Positions 47,941-56,660 of a stretch of 64,000 nt of DNA are shown piece after piece. This DNA comes from Notoacmeibacter sp. GTDB taxonomy: Bacteria > Pseudomonadota > Alphaproteobacteria > Rhizobiales > Rhizobiaceae. The stretch lies in the NCBI GenBank assembly GCA_019912385.1, contig JAIOIW010000031.1, positions 62,001 through 126,000 of the forward strand, read 5' to 3'. Both the position numbers and the translations under genes were made by a program. The notes under the pieces are model-generated. The model was not told where the DNA came from, did not search any database, and saw nothing but the letters and a program-made list of their open reading frames with translations. Positions within the stretch are counted from its first letter, which is position 1; each line of letters opens with the position of its first letter.

Positions 47941-47966
47941 GCGGGGAGATGACCGTTTCTCCCCGC
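47941..47966 (+). repeat. hairpin of the CTCCCCGC type after the L,D-transpeptidase gene
   Basis: GCGGGGAGA (47941-47949) pairs with TCTCCCCGC (47958-47966) around an eight-base loop, six bases after the stop codon. No T run follows, so it may be a Rho-linked end or a copy of the same palindromic element as at 45717-45744. Confidence 0.6.
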
Positions 47967-48030
47967 GTCACCACTTCCCGCGGCACCTCGACGGCTGCGA
48001 TGTCCGGTCAGCTGCAGCCGCTTCGACCGG

Positions 48031-48501
48031 TCATGATCCGCTTGCGACGGCCACAAGCGTGTAGAGGGCCATGTAGATCACGATGAGCGAGCCGACCGAA
48101 TAGAAGGTCGCGCGCACTTCGTGGCTCTGTTTCGTCGCGTAGGCGATGGCGTGCAGCAGCCGGGCGGCAACAAACCCGTACATCAGGATCTGCGCCTGGA
48201 GGACGGACGGACCGACCGCGACGAACAGCAGGCCGGCGGCAAAGAAGGCCGGGATATTTTCCAGATCGTTGCGGTGCATGCGGCGGGAGCGGTCGACGTA
48301 GTCGTTGACCTCGAGCTGTTCGGCGCGCGGGTTCTTGTTGATCAGGCCGACGCGGAGATCTTCAGGGCTGGCCAGTCCCGAATCGCTACGCATCATCCTG
48401 TACACCGTCATCCATCCTTGACCCATGATCTTGAGGACCATGATCGCCGCGGCGATCGCATATGTCGCAAACACCGGGTTTTCCATCGTCAGCGCATTCA
48501 T
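48031..48501 (-). CDS. MAPEG-family membrane protein
   Basis: 156 residues with four hydrophobic helices and the MAPEG signature: NDLENIPAFFAAGLLFV near residue 78 and ARLLHAIAYATKQ near 112. Eukaryotic relatives are glutathione-dependent enzymes of eicosanoid metabolism; the bacterial role is mostly unknown. ATG 48501 has GGAGGAGAA about seven bases upstream. Confidence 0.9.
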   Translation of the reverse strand: MNALTMENPVFATYAIAAAIMVLKIMGQGWMTVYRMMRSDSGLASPEDLRVGLINKNPRAEQLEVNDYVDRSRRMHRNDLENIPAFFAAGLLFVAVGPSVLQAQILMYGFVAARLLHAIAYATKQSHEVRATFYSVGSLIVIYMALYTLVAVASGS

Positions 48502-48674
48502 CACGTGGTTCTCCTCCCCTCGAGCAGAGCGGCTGGCATCGAGCGCCATCCTGCATCCCGCAAAACTAAGCACAATTTGAGAAATTCGTCATCGGTCCCG
48601 CGCCGCGACGGCGCGGCAGCGGGCGTATCGGCTGGCCCTGCGGGAAACAGGCCGGGAAATACCGGGCCGTCATG

Positions 48675-50033
48675 TCACGCCGGCGCGGCTTGGCGCGGCG
48701 TTTCCTTTTCGACGGCAATCCGGTCCTCGTCGCCAAGCAGGCTGCCGATCCGGCACTCGTAGAGAACGAGGCTTTCCTTGCCGGTGTTCTTCAGCGAATG
48801 GACAGCGCCGGGATCGATCGTGAACAGGTCTCCGCCCTTGGCGCCAAGCACGCGTCCGTCGATCGTGACCATGGCGACGCCCGAGCCGATTGCCCAGGTC
48901 TCCCGCCGCCTGAAGTGATATTCGGGCGGCAATTTTCCGCCGGGTTCGATTTCGAGGCGCAGGAGGCGGAAGCCGTAGTCCTGCTGCACCAATTGCTCGA
49001 CGCCCCATTCGCGACGCTCATGCGGGAACGGCCGGGACGGTTCGCTCGCGGCCCGGGCGCCATACCATGTCGCCGCTTCGTGCTCATGGCCGTCTGCGCA
49101 GATGAAAACCCCGTCTGGCCCATGGATGACGCGGTGCGGACCGATCCCGGCAACCCCGACGATCGTGGAGCCCGGTTCCGCGCTGTGCGGATGATCGAGG
49201 TCCGACCAGTCCAGCACAGGAATCATGTGGGCCCCCGCCGGATCGAGGAGCACCTCATGGGGGGCGAAGCGGATCATTTCAGCGAATGAACCGCCGGGAA
49301 TCAGCGACAGGAAGCCGGGATGCGGGTGGGTGATCTGCCCGGAACGATCCGCCAGATGCAATGCGTTTGTCGCGGAGTTGACCAGCATGGGCACCGCTCG
49401 GTGGACCGCGTCGAGCAGGGCCTTGGCCGAACAGACCACCGGTCCAGCCGGCAGCAGCAGGGACTCGGCGGCGAGCATTGCAGCGTCGTCTTCATCGCCA
49501 CCCAGGAACCGGATCGCGTTTGCGGTTTTCAATCCCGTCGCGCAATCCGTTGCGCCCGGTTCAAATGCCAGGCCGCAAGCCGGCGGGCGGGCACGCCGGG
49601 TATAGACCAGGGCGCGCGGACTGCCAGCGATCGCCTTGGTACCTTTGGCAAGAGTATCGGTAAACCGGAGATCGGGCGCATATCGTGCCGCTGCCGGGAC
49701 CAAGGCCAGCAAGGGGGAACGGCCGCGGGCGGAGCTTTCCAGCGCGGCAAGAGCGGAGCAGGCGTCAAAGGGCAAGTCGTCGGGGACTACCATCAGGTGA
49801 ACGCCGTGCTGGCGCCAGTTCGATACCTGGGCGCTGGCGATGCTGACCGCCGAACAAGGTGCGACCACCAGCGGGGGCGAGAACCGGTCGTCGGCGGCAA
49901 ACGCGGCGAGCAGTTCCTCGACGGGAGATCTGCCGCTTTCGTGTCTGCGGAAACACCATGGCTGCTCGGGAGAGGAGTTTGGCCACAACGCCCTCGACGC
50001 ATCGGATGCAAGAATGACCGGAATTGGCCGCAT
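48675..50033 (-). CDS. ManC-like protein with degenerate nucleotidyltransferase and C-terminal cupin
   Basis: About 452 residues, the length of mannose-1-phosphate guanylyltransferase fused to mannose-6-phosphate isomerase. The C-terminal cupin is well kept (RRETWAIGSGVAMVT near 385, GGDLFTIDPGAVHSLKN near 408, and a final YECRIG near 432). The N-terminal signature GGxGxRLWPLSR is changed to ASDASRALWPNSS, and the following PKQ to PEQ, so the nucleotide-binding glycines and the lysine are lost. It may be inactive as a transferase. The start is uncertain between ATG 50033 and 50060. No sugar-nucleotide genes are adjacent. Confidence 0.75.
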   Translation of the reverse strand: MRPIPVILASDASRALWPNSSPEQPWCFRRHESGRSPVEELLAAFAADDRFSPPLVVAPCSAVSIASAQVSNWRQHGVHLMVVPDDLPFDACSALAALESSARGRSPLLALVPAAARYAPDLRFTDTLAKGTKAIAGSPRALVYTRRARPPACGLAFEPGATDCATGLKTANAIRFLGGDEDDAAMLAAESLLLPAGPVVCSAKALLDAVHRAVPMLVNSATNALHLADRSGQITHPHPGFLSLIPGGSFAEMIRFAPHEVLLDPAGAHMIPVLDWSDLDHPHSAEPGSTIVGVAGIGPHRVIHGPDGVFICADGHEHEAATWYGARAASEPSRPFPHERREWGVEQLVQQDYGFRLLRLEIEPGGKLPPEYHFRRRETWAIGSGVAMVTIDGRVLGAKGGDLFTIDPGAVHSLKNTGKESLVLYECRIGSLLGDEDRIAVEKETPRQAAPA

Positions 50034-50147
50034 ACCCCCAGCTTGGCAGGCTTCCCGCATGGCGATGCACTCTCTGAATATCCCGACAGGGGAAATCTAG
50101 AAGCGGCACGTTCAGGTCAATGAAAATGGAAATGCAACCAGTAATCG

Positions 50148-51119
50148 TTATCGATTGCGGGTATCGCGGATGAATTGTGCGCCGGCCCAACGCTTGTGGA
50201 ACCACATCCATTGGCCGGGATCCTCGCGGATCCAGTCTTCCACGATGTGCGTGACCCTCTGGGTCAGCGCGGCGGGGTCCACGCGGCCGTTCTCCAGCCG
50301 TGGAATGTCGATGCGGTCGAACAGCGTAATGCGGAACCGCCCGCCGGGCAGGCGCACGCATCGGGCCGGATAGACGTCGCAATCGAACTGGCGCGTCAGC
50401 TTGGCGAGAAGCGGCGAGGTTGCGCAGTCGCGGCCGAAGAACTCGGTCTTCAATCCGTTGTGGAACTTCTGGTCGACCAGCATGCCGACCTTGCCGCCGG
50501 CTTCGAGTATCCGCGCCAGTGCGATCGAGGCGCCGGCGCGCGAGGGCACGAGATGACCCATTGCCGTTCGCCGCGCGCCGAGAAGGTAGCGGGCCAGAAT
50601 GGGATTGTTCGGCGGGCGGAACAGCGCCGTTACCTCAAGGCCGAAACTAGCGGCCGCAATCGGCAACAGCTCGAAATTCCCCATATGGGCGGTAAAGAAG
50701 ATCGCAGGCCGGCCGGGCTGTTCGAGCAGGCGCCGGAAGATATCCTCGCCGTCGATCTCGACATGCCCTTCGCCCGGCCGGGCGGGATCATAGTCCATTA
50801 TCTGGTCGAGGAAGACATACTCGCCCAGAAGGCGTGCCATGTTGCCCCACATGTCGCGGGCGATCGTTTCGATCTCCTGTTCCAACTTTTCGGGGAACGC
50901 GCGGCGCAGGTTATCGAGTGCGACCCGGTGGCGGCCGCTCACCCGCGGCCCCACGCGTCTTGCCACACGATCGAGCAGGTCCAGCGCCTTTTCGCCCGGC
51001 AGCAGCCTGACAAGGCGCAACAGCGCGAGCGCCAGCATCGCGACGATCCAGTATTCGACCATCTTGAGCTTGCGCAACTGGCGATAGACGAAGAGCCTCA
51101 TGGTGCGGTCACGCGCCAC
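50148..51119 (-). CDS. lpxXL: lipid A very-long-chain acyltransferase (LpxXL)
   Basis: 323 residues of the LpxL/HtrB family. The N-terminal membrane helix (about 22-40) is followed by the catalytic HMGNFE motif near 145 and FRPPNNP near 168. LpxXL moves the 27-hydroxyoctacosanoyl chain from AcpXL to lipid A at the inner membrane. It is the last gene of the acpXL cluster. Its start is directly adjacent to the dehydrogenase stop. Confidence 0.9.
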   Translation of the reverse strand: MARDRTMRLFVYRQLRKLKMVEYWIVAMLALALLRLVRLLPGEKALDLLDRVARRVGPRVSGRHRVALDNLRRAFPEKLEQEIETIARDMWGNMARLLGEYVFLDQIMDYDPARPGEGHVEIDGEDIFRRLLEQPGRPAIFFTAHMGNFELLPIAAASFGLEVTALFRPPNNPILARYLLGARRTAMGHLVPSRAGASIALARILEAGGKVGMLVDQKFHNGLKTEFFGRDCATSPLLAKLTRQFDCDVYPARCVRLPGGRFRITLFDRIDIPRLENGRVDPAALTQRVTHIVEDWIREDPGQWMWFHKRWAGAQFIRDTRNR

Positions 51120-52148
51120 TCAGGCGACGCGCAGGATGATCTTGCCGAAGACGTTGCGCGTCTCCATGCGCTTCAACGCGACATCGATGTCGCCGAAACC
51201 GCACTCGGTGTCGATCACGGGGCTGGCATGGCCTGCAGCCATCTTCTGCATCGCGTCGGCCATGTTTTCCATGCGGCAGCCGAAGGAGCCGAAGATCTTG
51301 AGCTGCTGCTGAAAGAGCTGCATCAGGTTCATCGGGGTCGATACGCCGGAGGTGGAACCGCAAGTCACCAGGCGGCCGCCACGCTTCAGGCACAGCATGG
51401 AACCCGCCCAGGTGTCGGCGCCGACATGCTCGAACACGACGTCCACGCCCTTCTTTCTTGTAATCTTGCGGACGATACCCTCGAACCGGTCGCTGCGGTA
51501 ATTGATGACGTGGTCGGCGCCCAGCGCCTTCGCCTTTTCGATCTTGTCGTCGGAGCCTACCGTCGTGATGACGGTGCAGCCGATGCGCTTGGCCAACTGG
51601 ATCGCCGCCGTGCCGATGCCTGAACCGCCGGCATGAACGAGGATCGTTTCGCCAGGCTCGAGACGGGCGTTGTCGAACAGCATGTGCTCCACCGTGCCGA
51701 AGGTGACAGGGGCGAGCGCGGCCTCGACGTCGGTTACGCCGGGCGGTGCGGGAACCAGGAGGCGGGCTGGAAGATTGATCTTCTCCTGGGCAAAGCCGTC
51801 GAGGTGGAAACCGTGCACGCCGCTCACATGTTCGCACAGATTGTCGCGGCCCTCGCGGCACGGGCGGCACAGGCCGCAGGTGCGGGCGCCGTAGATCGAG
51901 ACGAGCTGGCCGGGAACGAGGCCCGCGACGCCCGGCCCGATCGCGTCGACTTCGCCAGAGGCTTCCGCGCCGATCACCAGCGGCATCTTGCGCTTGGCGA
52001 ACGCCATGCCGCGCCAGCCCCAGACATCGATATGGTTGAGCGCCACGACCTTGACGCGGACCGTCACCTCTCCGGCGCCAGGCGGTGGCGGTTCGGCAAT
52101 ATCGACAATCTCGAGTTTGCGGTCCTCGACCAGCTGCAATGCGCGCAT
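51120..52148 (-). CDS. adh2XL: zinc-type alcohol dehydrogenase of the acpXL cluster
   Basis: 342 residues of the medium-chain dehydrogenase family. GAEASGEVDAIG near residue 61 and the cysteine set CGLCRPCREGRDNLC near 92-106 form the zinc sites, and HAGGSGIGTAAIQLAK near 171 binds NAD(P). Its step in C28 fatty acid synthesis is not established; a reductive role is assumed from cluster position. The start ATG 52148 follows the ketosynthase gene by 29 bases. Confidence 0.88.
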   Translation of the reverse strand: MRALQLVEDRKLEIVDIAEPPPPGAGEVTVRVKVVALNHIDVWGWRGMAFAKRKMPLVIGAEASGEVDAIGPGVAGLVPGQLVSIYGARTCGLCRPCREGRDNLCEHVSGVHGFHLDGFAQEKINLPARLLVPAPPGVTDVEAALAPVTFGTVEHMLFDNARLEPGETILVHAGGSGIGTAAIQLAKRIGCTVITTVGSDDKIEKAKALGADHVINYRSDRFEGIVRKITRKKGVDVVFEHVGADTWAGSMLCLKRGGRLVTCGSTSGVSTPMNLMQLFQQQLKIFGSFGCRMENMADAMQKMAAGHASPVIDTECGFGDIDVALKRMETRNVFGKIILRVA

Positions 52149-52177
52149 CAGTTCCGGTTTCCTTTCCGGCGGAGGGT

Positions 52178-53455
52178 CTAGTTCGGTTCGCGCGCCATGA
52201 CAAGGCAGGCGTTCTGCCCGCCGAAACCGAAGGAATTGGAGAGCACCGTCGCGACATCGGCGCTGCGCCCTGCATTCGGCACGACATCGATGTCGATGGC
52301 CGGGTCGGGAATGTCGTAGTTGATGGTCGGCGGAACGAACCCTTCGCGCATGGTGAGCAGCGAAATGGCGGCCTCGATCGCGCCCGCGGCGGACAGCGTA
52401 TGGCCGATCATCGACTTGTTCGACGAGACCGGAATCGACTTGAGCGCATCACCGAAGACGCTGGAAAGCGCCAGATGCTCCATCTTGTCGTTTTCCGGCG
52501 TCGAAGTGCCGTGCGCGTTGACGTAACCGATTTGCGTGGCTGACAGTCCGGCATCGGCGAGAGCGGCCGAAACCGTGGCGATTGCCGGCGAGGCATCGGG
52601 CTTGGAGCGCGTGCGGTGGAAATCATCCGCCTTCTCGCCGCAACCGGCGATGATGCCGAGCACCTCGGCGCCGCGCGCCGTCGCGCTTTCCAGCGATTCC
52701 AGGACCAGCGCACCCGATCCCTCGGCGAGAACGAAACCGTCGCGATCCTTGGAGAAAGGCTTTGATGCCTTTTGCGGATTGTCGTTCTGCGTGGAGAGCG
52801 CCGACAGGAGCGAAAAGCGGATCAGGGCTTCGGCGGTTGCTGAGCCGTCGGCGCCGATCGCAAGCGCCCGGTCTGCTTCGCCGCGGCGGATCGCCTCGGT
52901 CCCCATCTGGATGGCCGTCGCGCCGGAAGCGCATGCCGTCGAAAGCGTGATCGGCAATCCGCGAATGCCGAACCGGTCGGCAAGGCCATCGGCAACGGTT
53001 GCAAACATCGCCTTGGCGAAAAGATCGGGCCGGGAGCGCGCCCGCGCGGCTGCCAGCATGCGCTGATAGGGCGAGCCGGTTGCAGAACTGGCGGCATAGG
53101 CGAGCTCGAAGCGTGCCTTCCACTCGGTTTCGACCGGCGGGGCGGCCAGGAACAGAGGGCCGCCGAAATCGCTCTCCGCGATGCCTGCCTGGCCGATCGC
53201 CTCACGGGCCGACAGTTCGGCCAGTTCGCGGGTGAGGGGGGTCGGGCCCTGGTCGCTCGAGGCAAGGAAATCGACCATGCCGGAAATTCGTGTACGCAGA
53301 TGGGCCGTCGGAAACCGCGTGATCGCACGAATTCCCGACTGGCCAGATGACAGCGCCTTCCAGTTGTCTTCCTTGCCGAGGCCGAGCGAGGTGACGACGC
53401 CGATGCCGGTGACCGCGACGATCGGGCGCCCGGATTTGTCGGTGAACTTGCTCAT
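52178..53455 (-). CDS. fabF1XL: beta-ketoacyl-ACP synthase FabF1XL (catalytic)
   Basis: 425 residues of the KAS II fold with the full triad: Cys175 in STACASGATA, His in NAHGTSTPEND near 328, and His in SMIGHTLSAAG near 363. It should extend the acyl chain on AcpXL. It overlaps none of its neighbours but lies 13 bases after the companion ketosynthase, which lacks these residues, so the two probably work as a pair. Confidence 0.93.
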   Translation of the reverse strand: MSKFTDKSGRPIVAVTGIGVVTSLGLGKEDNWKALSSGQSGIRAITRFPTAHLRTRISGMVDFLASSDQGPTPLTRELAELSAREAIGQAGIAESDFGGPLFLAAPPVETEWKARFELAYAASSATGSPYQRMLAAARARSRPDLFAKAMFATVADGLADRFGIRGLPITLSTACASGATAIQMGTEAIRRGEADRALAIGADGSATAEALIRFSLLSALSTQNDNPQKASKPFSKDRDGFVLAEGSGALVLESLESATARGAEVLGIIAGCGEKADDFHRTRSKPDASPAIATVSAALADAGLSATQIGYVNAHGTSTPENDKMEHLALSSVFGDALKSIPVSSNKSMIGHTLSAAGAIEAAISLLTMREGFVPPTINYDIPDPAIDIDVVPNAGRSADVATVLSNSFGFGGQNACLVMAREPN

Positions 53456-53468
53456 CGCGCCATACCCA

Positions 53469-54635
53469 TCACGCCTTGCCGACCAGCACCATGCCTTCGC
53501 CGCCGATCATGCCGATCGTGGTGACGAGTGCCTTTTCGACAGGGCCGGACGATTTGGCTTCGCTTTCGGAAAAAGGCGCGACAGCCTTCCCTCCGTTCAC
53601 GGCCAGTGCAGCCAGCGCGATGGCGAACGGGAACTGCGCCTCCTTCATCGTGCCGGTAAGGTTGGATGTGCCTCGCAATACCTTGCCCGAAAGCGTCCCG
53701 GCTTCCATCCGTGCGATATCGGGAACGCCAGAAGTGGCAGACATGACCAGATCGGCATCGCCGGCCGCCTCTGCCATGGTGGCGAGCGAGGCGGGAAAAT
53801 CGCCTTGCGCACGCCGCGCCCGGCCCGATTGCACGGGGCCGAGAACCGCATGGATCGGCGCGCCGCGCGCACTTGCATGCTCGCGCGATTCGATGACGAG
53901 AAAGGCCCCGCCCGACCCGGTGATGATACCGCCGCCTTCCGCGCCATCGCGGCTCCACACGTCGCGCCAGGCGCCGCGGTGCAGAAAGCCACCCAATTCG
54001 AAAGCGAGAAGCATGTCGGGGTGTTCGGCATTGTAGGCGCCGCCGACAAGCGCGTGGGTGGACTGGCCAGTGCGGATGCGGGCGACGGCTGTCTCGATCG
54101 CCGAAATGCCGGCGCCTTCCTCGCCCATGAAGGTCCGCGACGAACCGGTGACCTTGTGAACGATGGAGATGTTGCCGGCCAGCAGGTTTGACAGTTGCGC
54201 CAGGAACAGCGTCGGCCGCAGCTCGGTACCGAGTTTCTCGTTGAGCAGAGTCTCGCGGTCGTTGCTCGCCTCCGCGGCCTCGATAATCAGCGAATCCGCC
54301 GCCTCGTCTCGCTCACCGCCGCCAGCCGCCACGATCATGTCCATGGAAGCGCACAGGGCCTCGTCGCCCTTGATGCCCGCATCGTCGAGCGCAAGTCCGG
54401 CCGTGTAGGTGCCGATGCGCTGCCAGGTTTCCATCTGGCGCTGGTCGCCGCGCTTCGGGATCTGCTCGTTCCAGTCGATCTCGGGCAGCGGGTGGACGGT
54501 ATAGGGGGCAAAGCGCGTGCTGTCGATGACCGGCTGACGTGGTCCGGCCGCCAAGGCGGCGCGATGGACATCGTTTCCCACGCCCAGGCAGGAGACGATA
54601 CCTATACCGGTGATGACGGCGTCGTGTTTGTTCAT
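53469..54635 (-). CDS. fabF2XL: beta-ketoacyl-ACP synthase-like FabF2XL (no catalytic residues)
   Basis: 388 residues with the thiolase-fold pattern (VTGIGIVSCLG at the start, LVGGAYNAE near 197). At the place of the active cysteine the sequence is MGEEGAGISAIETA, giving Glu for Cys, and neither of the two active-site histidine motifs is present. It therefore resembles a chain-length factor of type II polyketide synthases. Pairing with FabF1XL to set a 28-carbon length is inferred. It begins 14 bases after acpXL ends. Confidence 0.88.
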   Translation of the reverse strand: MNKHDAVITGIGIVSCLGVGNDVHRAALAAGPRQPVIDSTRFAPYTVHPLPEIDWNEQIPKRGDQRQMETWQRIGTYTAGLALDDAGIKGDEALCASMDMIVAAGGGERDEAADSLIIEAAEASNDRETLLNEKLGTELRPTLFLAQLSNLLAGNISIVHKVTGSSRTFMGEEGAGISAIETAVARIRTGQSTHALVGGAYNAEHPDMLLAFELGGFLHRGAWRDVWSRDGAEGGGIITGSGGAFLVIESREHASARGAPIHAVLGPVQSGRARRAQGDFPASLATMAEAAGDADLVMSATSGVPDIARMEAGTLSGKVLRGTSNLTGTMKEAQFPFAIALAALAVNGGKAVAPFSESEAKSSGPVEKALVTTIGMIGGEGMVLVGKA

Positions 54636-54648
54636 GCGGAAGGGCCGT

Positions 54649-54930
54649 TCAGGCAGCTTTTTCAGCCACCAGTGTGTCGATTTTCGCGCAGAGGTTCTTC
54701 ATGACGAAATAGGCATCGGTGGTTGCTTTCCCGTCATTGACTTCCTGGGTCCAGGTTTCCAGCGGGATCTTGATGCCGAATTCCTTGTCGATCGCAAACA
54801 CGATGTCCAGGAAGTCGAGGCTGTCGATACCCAGGTCGTCGATCGTGTGGCTTTCCGGCGTGATCGTGTCGCGTTCGATTTCGCTCGTTTCGGCAATGAT
54901 GTCGGCAACCTTGTCGAATGTTGATGACAC
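54649..54930 (-). CDS. acpXL: acyl carrier protein AcpXL
   Basis: 93 residues. The phosphopantetheine serine is Ser37 in [12 protein letters not shown], and [16 protein letters not shown] is the specific AcpXL extension. It carries the growing very-long-chain hydroxy fatty acid for lipid A. The start is GTG 54930 with a GGAAGGAAG element upstream; a longer reading frame to 55002 is not conserved. It heads the transcript acpXL-fabF2XL-fabF1XL-adhXL-lpxXL. Confidence 0.95.
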   Translation of the reverse strand: MSSTFDKVADIIAETSEIERDTITPESHTIDDLGIDSLDFLDIVFAIDKEFGIKIPLETWTQEVNDGKATTDAYFVMKNLCAKIDTLVAEKAA

Positions 54931-55082
54931 GGTCTTCTTCCTTCCGGTGCAATTCCTGTTTCGAAGCGCTCTAAACCGTTTTTCACGGCGGGAAAAGGGC
55001 AATCGCTTATTTTCGCCGGCGACAGGGCGTGGCGAAGAACAAACCGTTTGCCAAACCTCCCGCTCGCCAATAACAGGCAGTA

Positions 55083-56030
55083 ATGTCTTCCTCTTTTCAG
55101 ACCATTGCGTTCGTTTTTGCGCTGATCGGACTGGGCTACGTATCGGCGGTGACCGGGATGCTCAGGCGCGAAGCCGGCGATTCGCTTGCCGATTTCGCGG
55201 TCACCATCGCGCTTCCTCTGCTTCTGTTCAAGACCATGGCTTCGGCGGATTTCGGACACACGGTGCCCTGGCGGATCTGGCTGGTCTATTTCGCTGCCGC
55301 GGCGTTCGCCTGGACCGCCGGACAACTGATTGTCGTTCGCATTTTCGGCCGGGACGCCAGGGCGGGAATCGTCGGCGGCGTTACCGCGGCCTTTTCAAAT
55401 CTCGTTCTGCTCGGCTTGCCGATCATTCTTTCGCTGTACGGACAACAAGGCTTTGCTGCCGTATCGCTGGTTGTCGCGGTCCATTTGCCGATCATGATGT
55501 CGGCCTCCATCATCCTGTTCGAGTGGGCGGGGCGCGACGAGGCCGGGATGAGCCCCGTGCGAATGGTGAAGACATTCCTGACGCGCCTTGTCGCCAATCC
55601 GCTGATTATCGGCATTGTTGCAGGTCTGGCCTGGCGGTTAACCGGCTGGCCAATGCTGGCGCTCGGCGAGCGCATCGTCGATGCACTGGGCGGGATCGGC
55701 GGCACCGTGGCCCTGTTCGCCATGGGCATGTCGCTGCGCAAGTTCGGCATTTCCGGCAATGTAGGCGCCGGCCTGGCGGTCGAGGCCATCAAGCTGGGTA
55801 TCATGCCGGCAATGGTATTGGCACTTCTCCTGCTTGCCGGAATGTCCGGACCGGCCGCACAGGCTCTGCTGGTTGCCGCTGCGATGCCGTCCGGTGTCAA
55901 TTCCTACCTGATCGCCACACGCTTCGGCACTGGCCAGGCGCTGGCGTCCAACGCCATGACCATAGGAACTGCCGCCGCGATCGCCACGACCGCGTTCTGG
56001 GTCGCAATCGCGCATCTCTATCTGCAATAG
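55083..56030 (+). CDS. AEC (auxin efflux carrier) family transporter
   Basis: 315 residues with ten predicted membrane helices in two inverted repeats of five. Typical features are the [17 protein letters not shown] segment near residue 37 and the [12 protein letters not shown] segment near 275, with the conserved N and polar residue in broken helices. Bacterial members move malate, malonate or other small anions; the substrate here is not known. It diverges from acpXL and converges with putR. Confidence 0.88.
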   Translation: MSSSFQTIAFVFALIGLGYVSAVTGMLRREAGDSLADFAVTIALPLLLFKTMASADFGHTVPWRIWLVYFAAAAFAWTAGQLIVVRIFGRDARAGIVGGVTAAFSNLVLLGLPIILSLYGQQGFAAVSLVVAVHLPIMMSASIILFEWAGRDEAGMSPVRMVKTFLTRLVANPLIIGIVAGLAWRLTGWPMLALGERIVDALGGIGGTVALFAMGMSLRKFGISGNVGAGLAVEAIKLGIMPAMVLALLLLAGMSGPAAQALLVAAAMPSGVNSYLIATRFGTGQALASNAMTIGTAAAIATTAFWVAIAHLYLQ

Positions 56031-56069
56031 ACCGCGGTGCGGCGTTCGGGAACCGAAAGGCGGGAGCGG

Positions 56070-56516
56070 TCATCCCTCCTTGACGATCTCCATGGCCACG
56101 AAGGTCGACGTGCTTTCGACATGCGGCAGGGCGGAAATCTTCTCGCCAAGCACGCGGCGGTAAGCGCCGATGTCACGGGTTCGCACCTTCAGGAGATAGT
56201 CGAAACCGCCGGCGATCATGTGGCACTGTTCGATTTCCGGCACGGCGCCGACCGCTCGGTTGAAGGCGTCGAGCGCCGCGCTGCGCGTGTCGTTGAGGGT
56301 CACCTGAACAAAGGCGACATGGCCTTCGCCCATTTTCGCGCGGTCGATCTGCGCCGTGTAACCGCGGATGAAGCCCTCGCGTTCAAGTCGTTTCACCCGC
56401 GCCTGCACCGGCGTCTTCGACAGGCCGACCTTTTCGCCGAGCGCAGCCATCGAGAGGCGCCCGTCGGCGGCGAGCGCCGTCAGGATGGCGCGATCTATCC
56501 GATCCAATTGGTCCAA
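56070..56516 (-). CDS. putR: Lrp/AsnC-family activator of proline catabolism
   Basis: 148 residues with a winged helix (about 5-60, MAALGEKVGLSKTPVQARVKRLE) and a RAM domain (GGFDYLLKVRTRDIGAYR near 104). PutR activates putA in response to proline in Agrobacterium and Rhodobacter, and the divergent position here is the same. The PutA in this window lacks the DNA-binding ribbon-helix-helix domain, so it cannot regulate itself, which supports this role. Confidence 0.9.
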   Translation of the reverse strand: MDQLDRIDRAILTALAADGRLSMAALGEKVGLSKTPVQARVKRLEREGFIRGYTAQIDRAKMGEGHVAFVQVTLNDTRSAALDAFNRAVGAVPEIEQCHMIAGGFDYLLKVRTRDIGAYRRVLGEKISALPHVESTSTFVAMEIVKEG

Positions 56517-56660
56517 AATCGACGTTCCTCCAATTCAGAATGCCCGAATTCCGGATCAACTACAGCAAAATCGTTTCGTTATCTCAAAAATATCGGACGT
56601 AACGGATAGCTGGCTTCGGTTATATTGGCACAGCGAAAATCAGGCGGAAGGGCATGCGCT

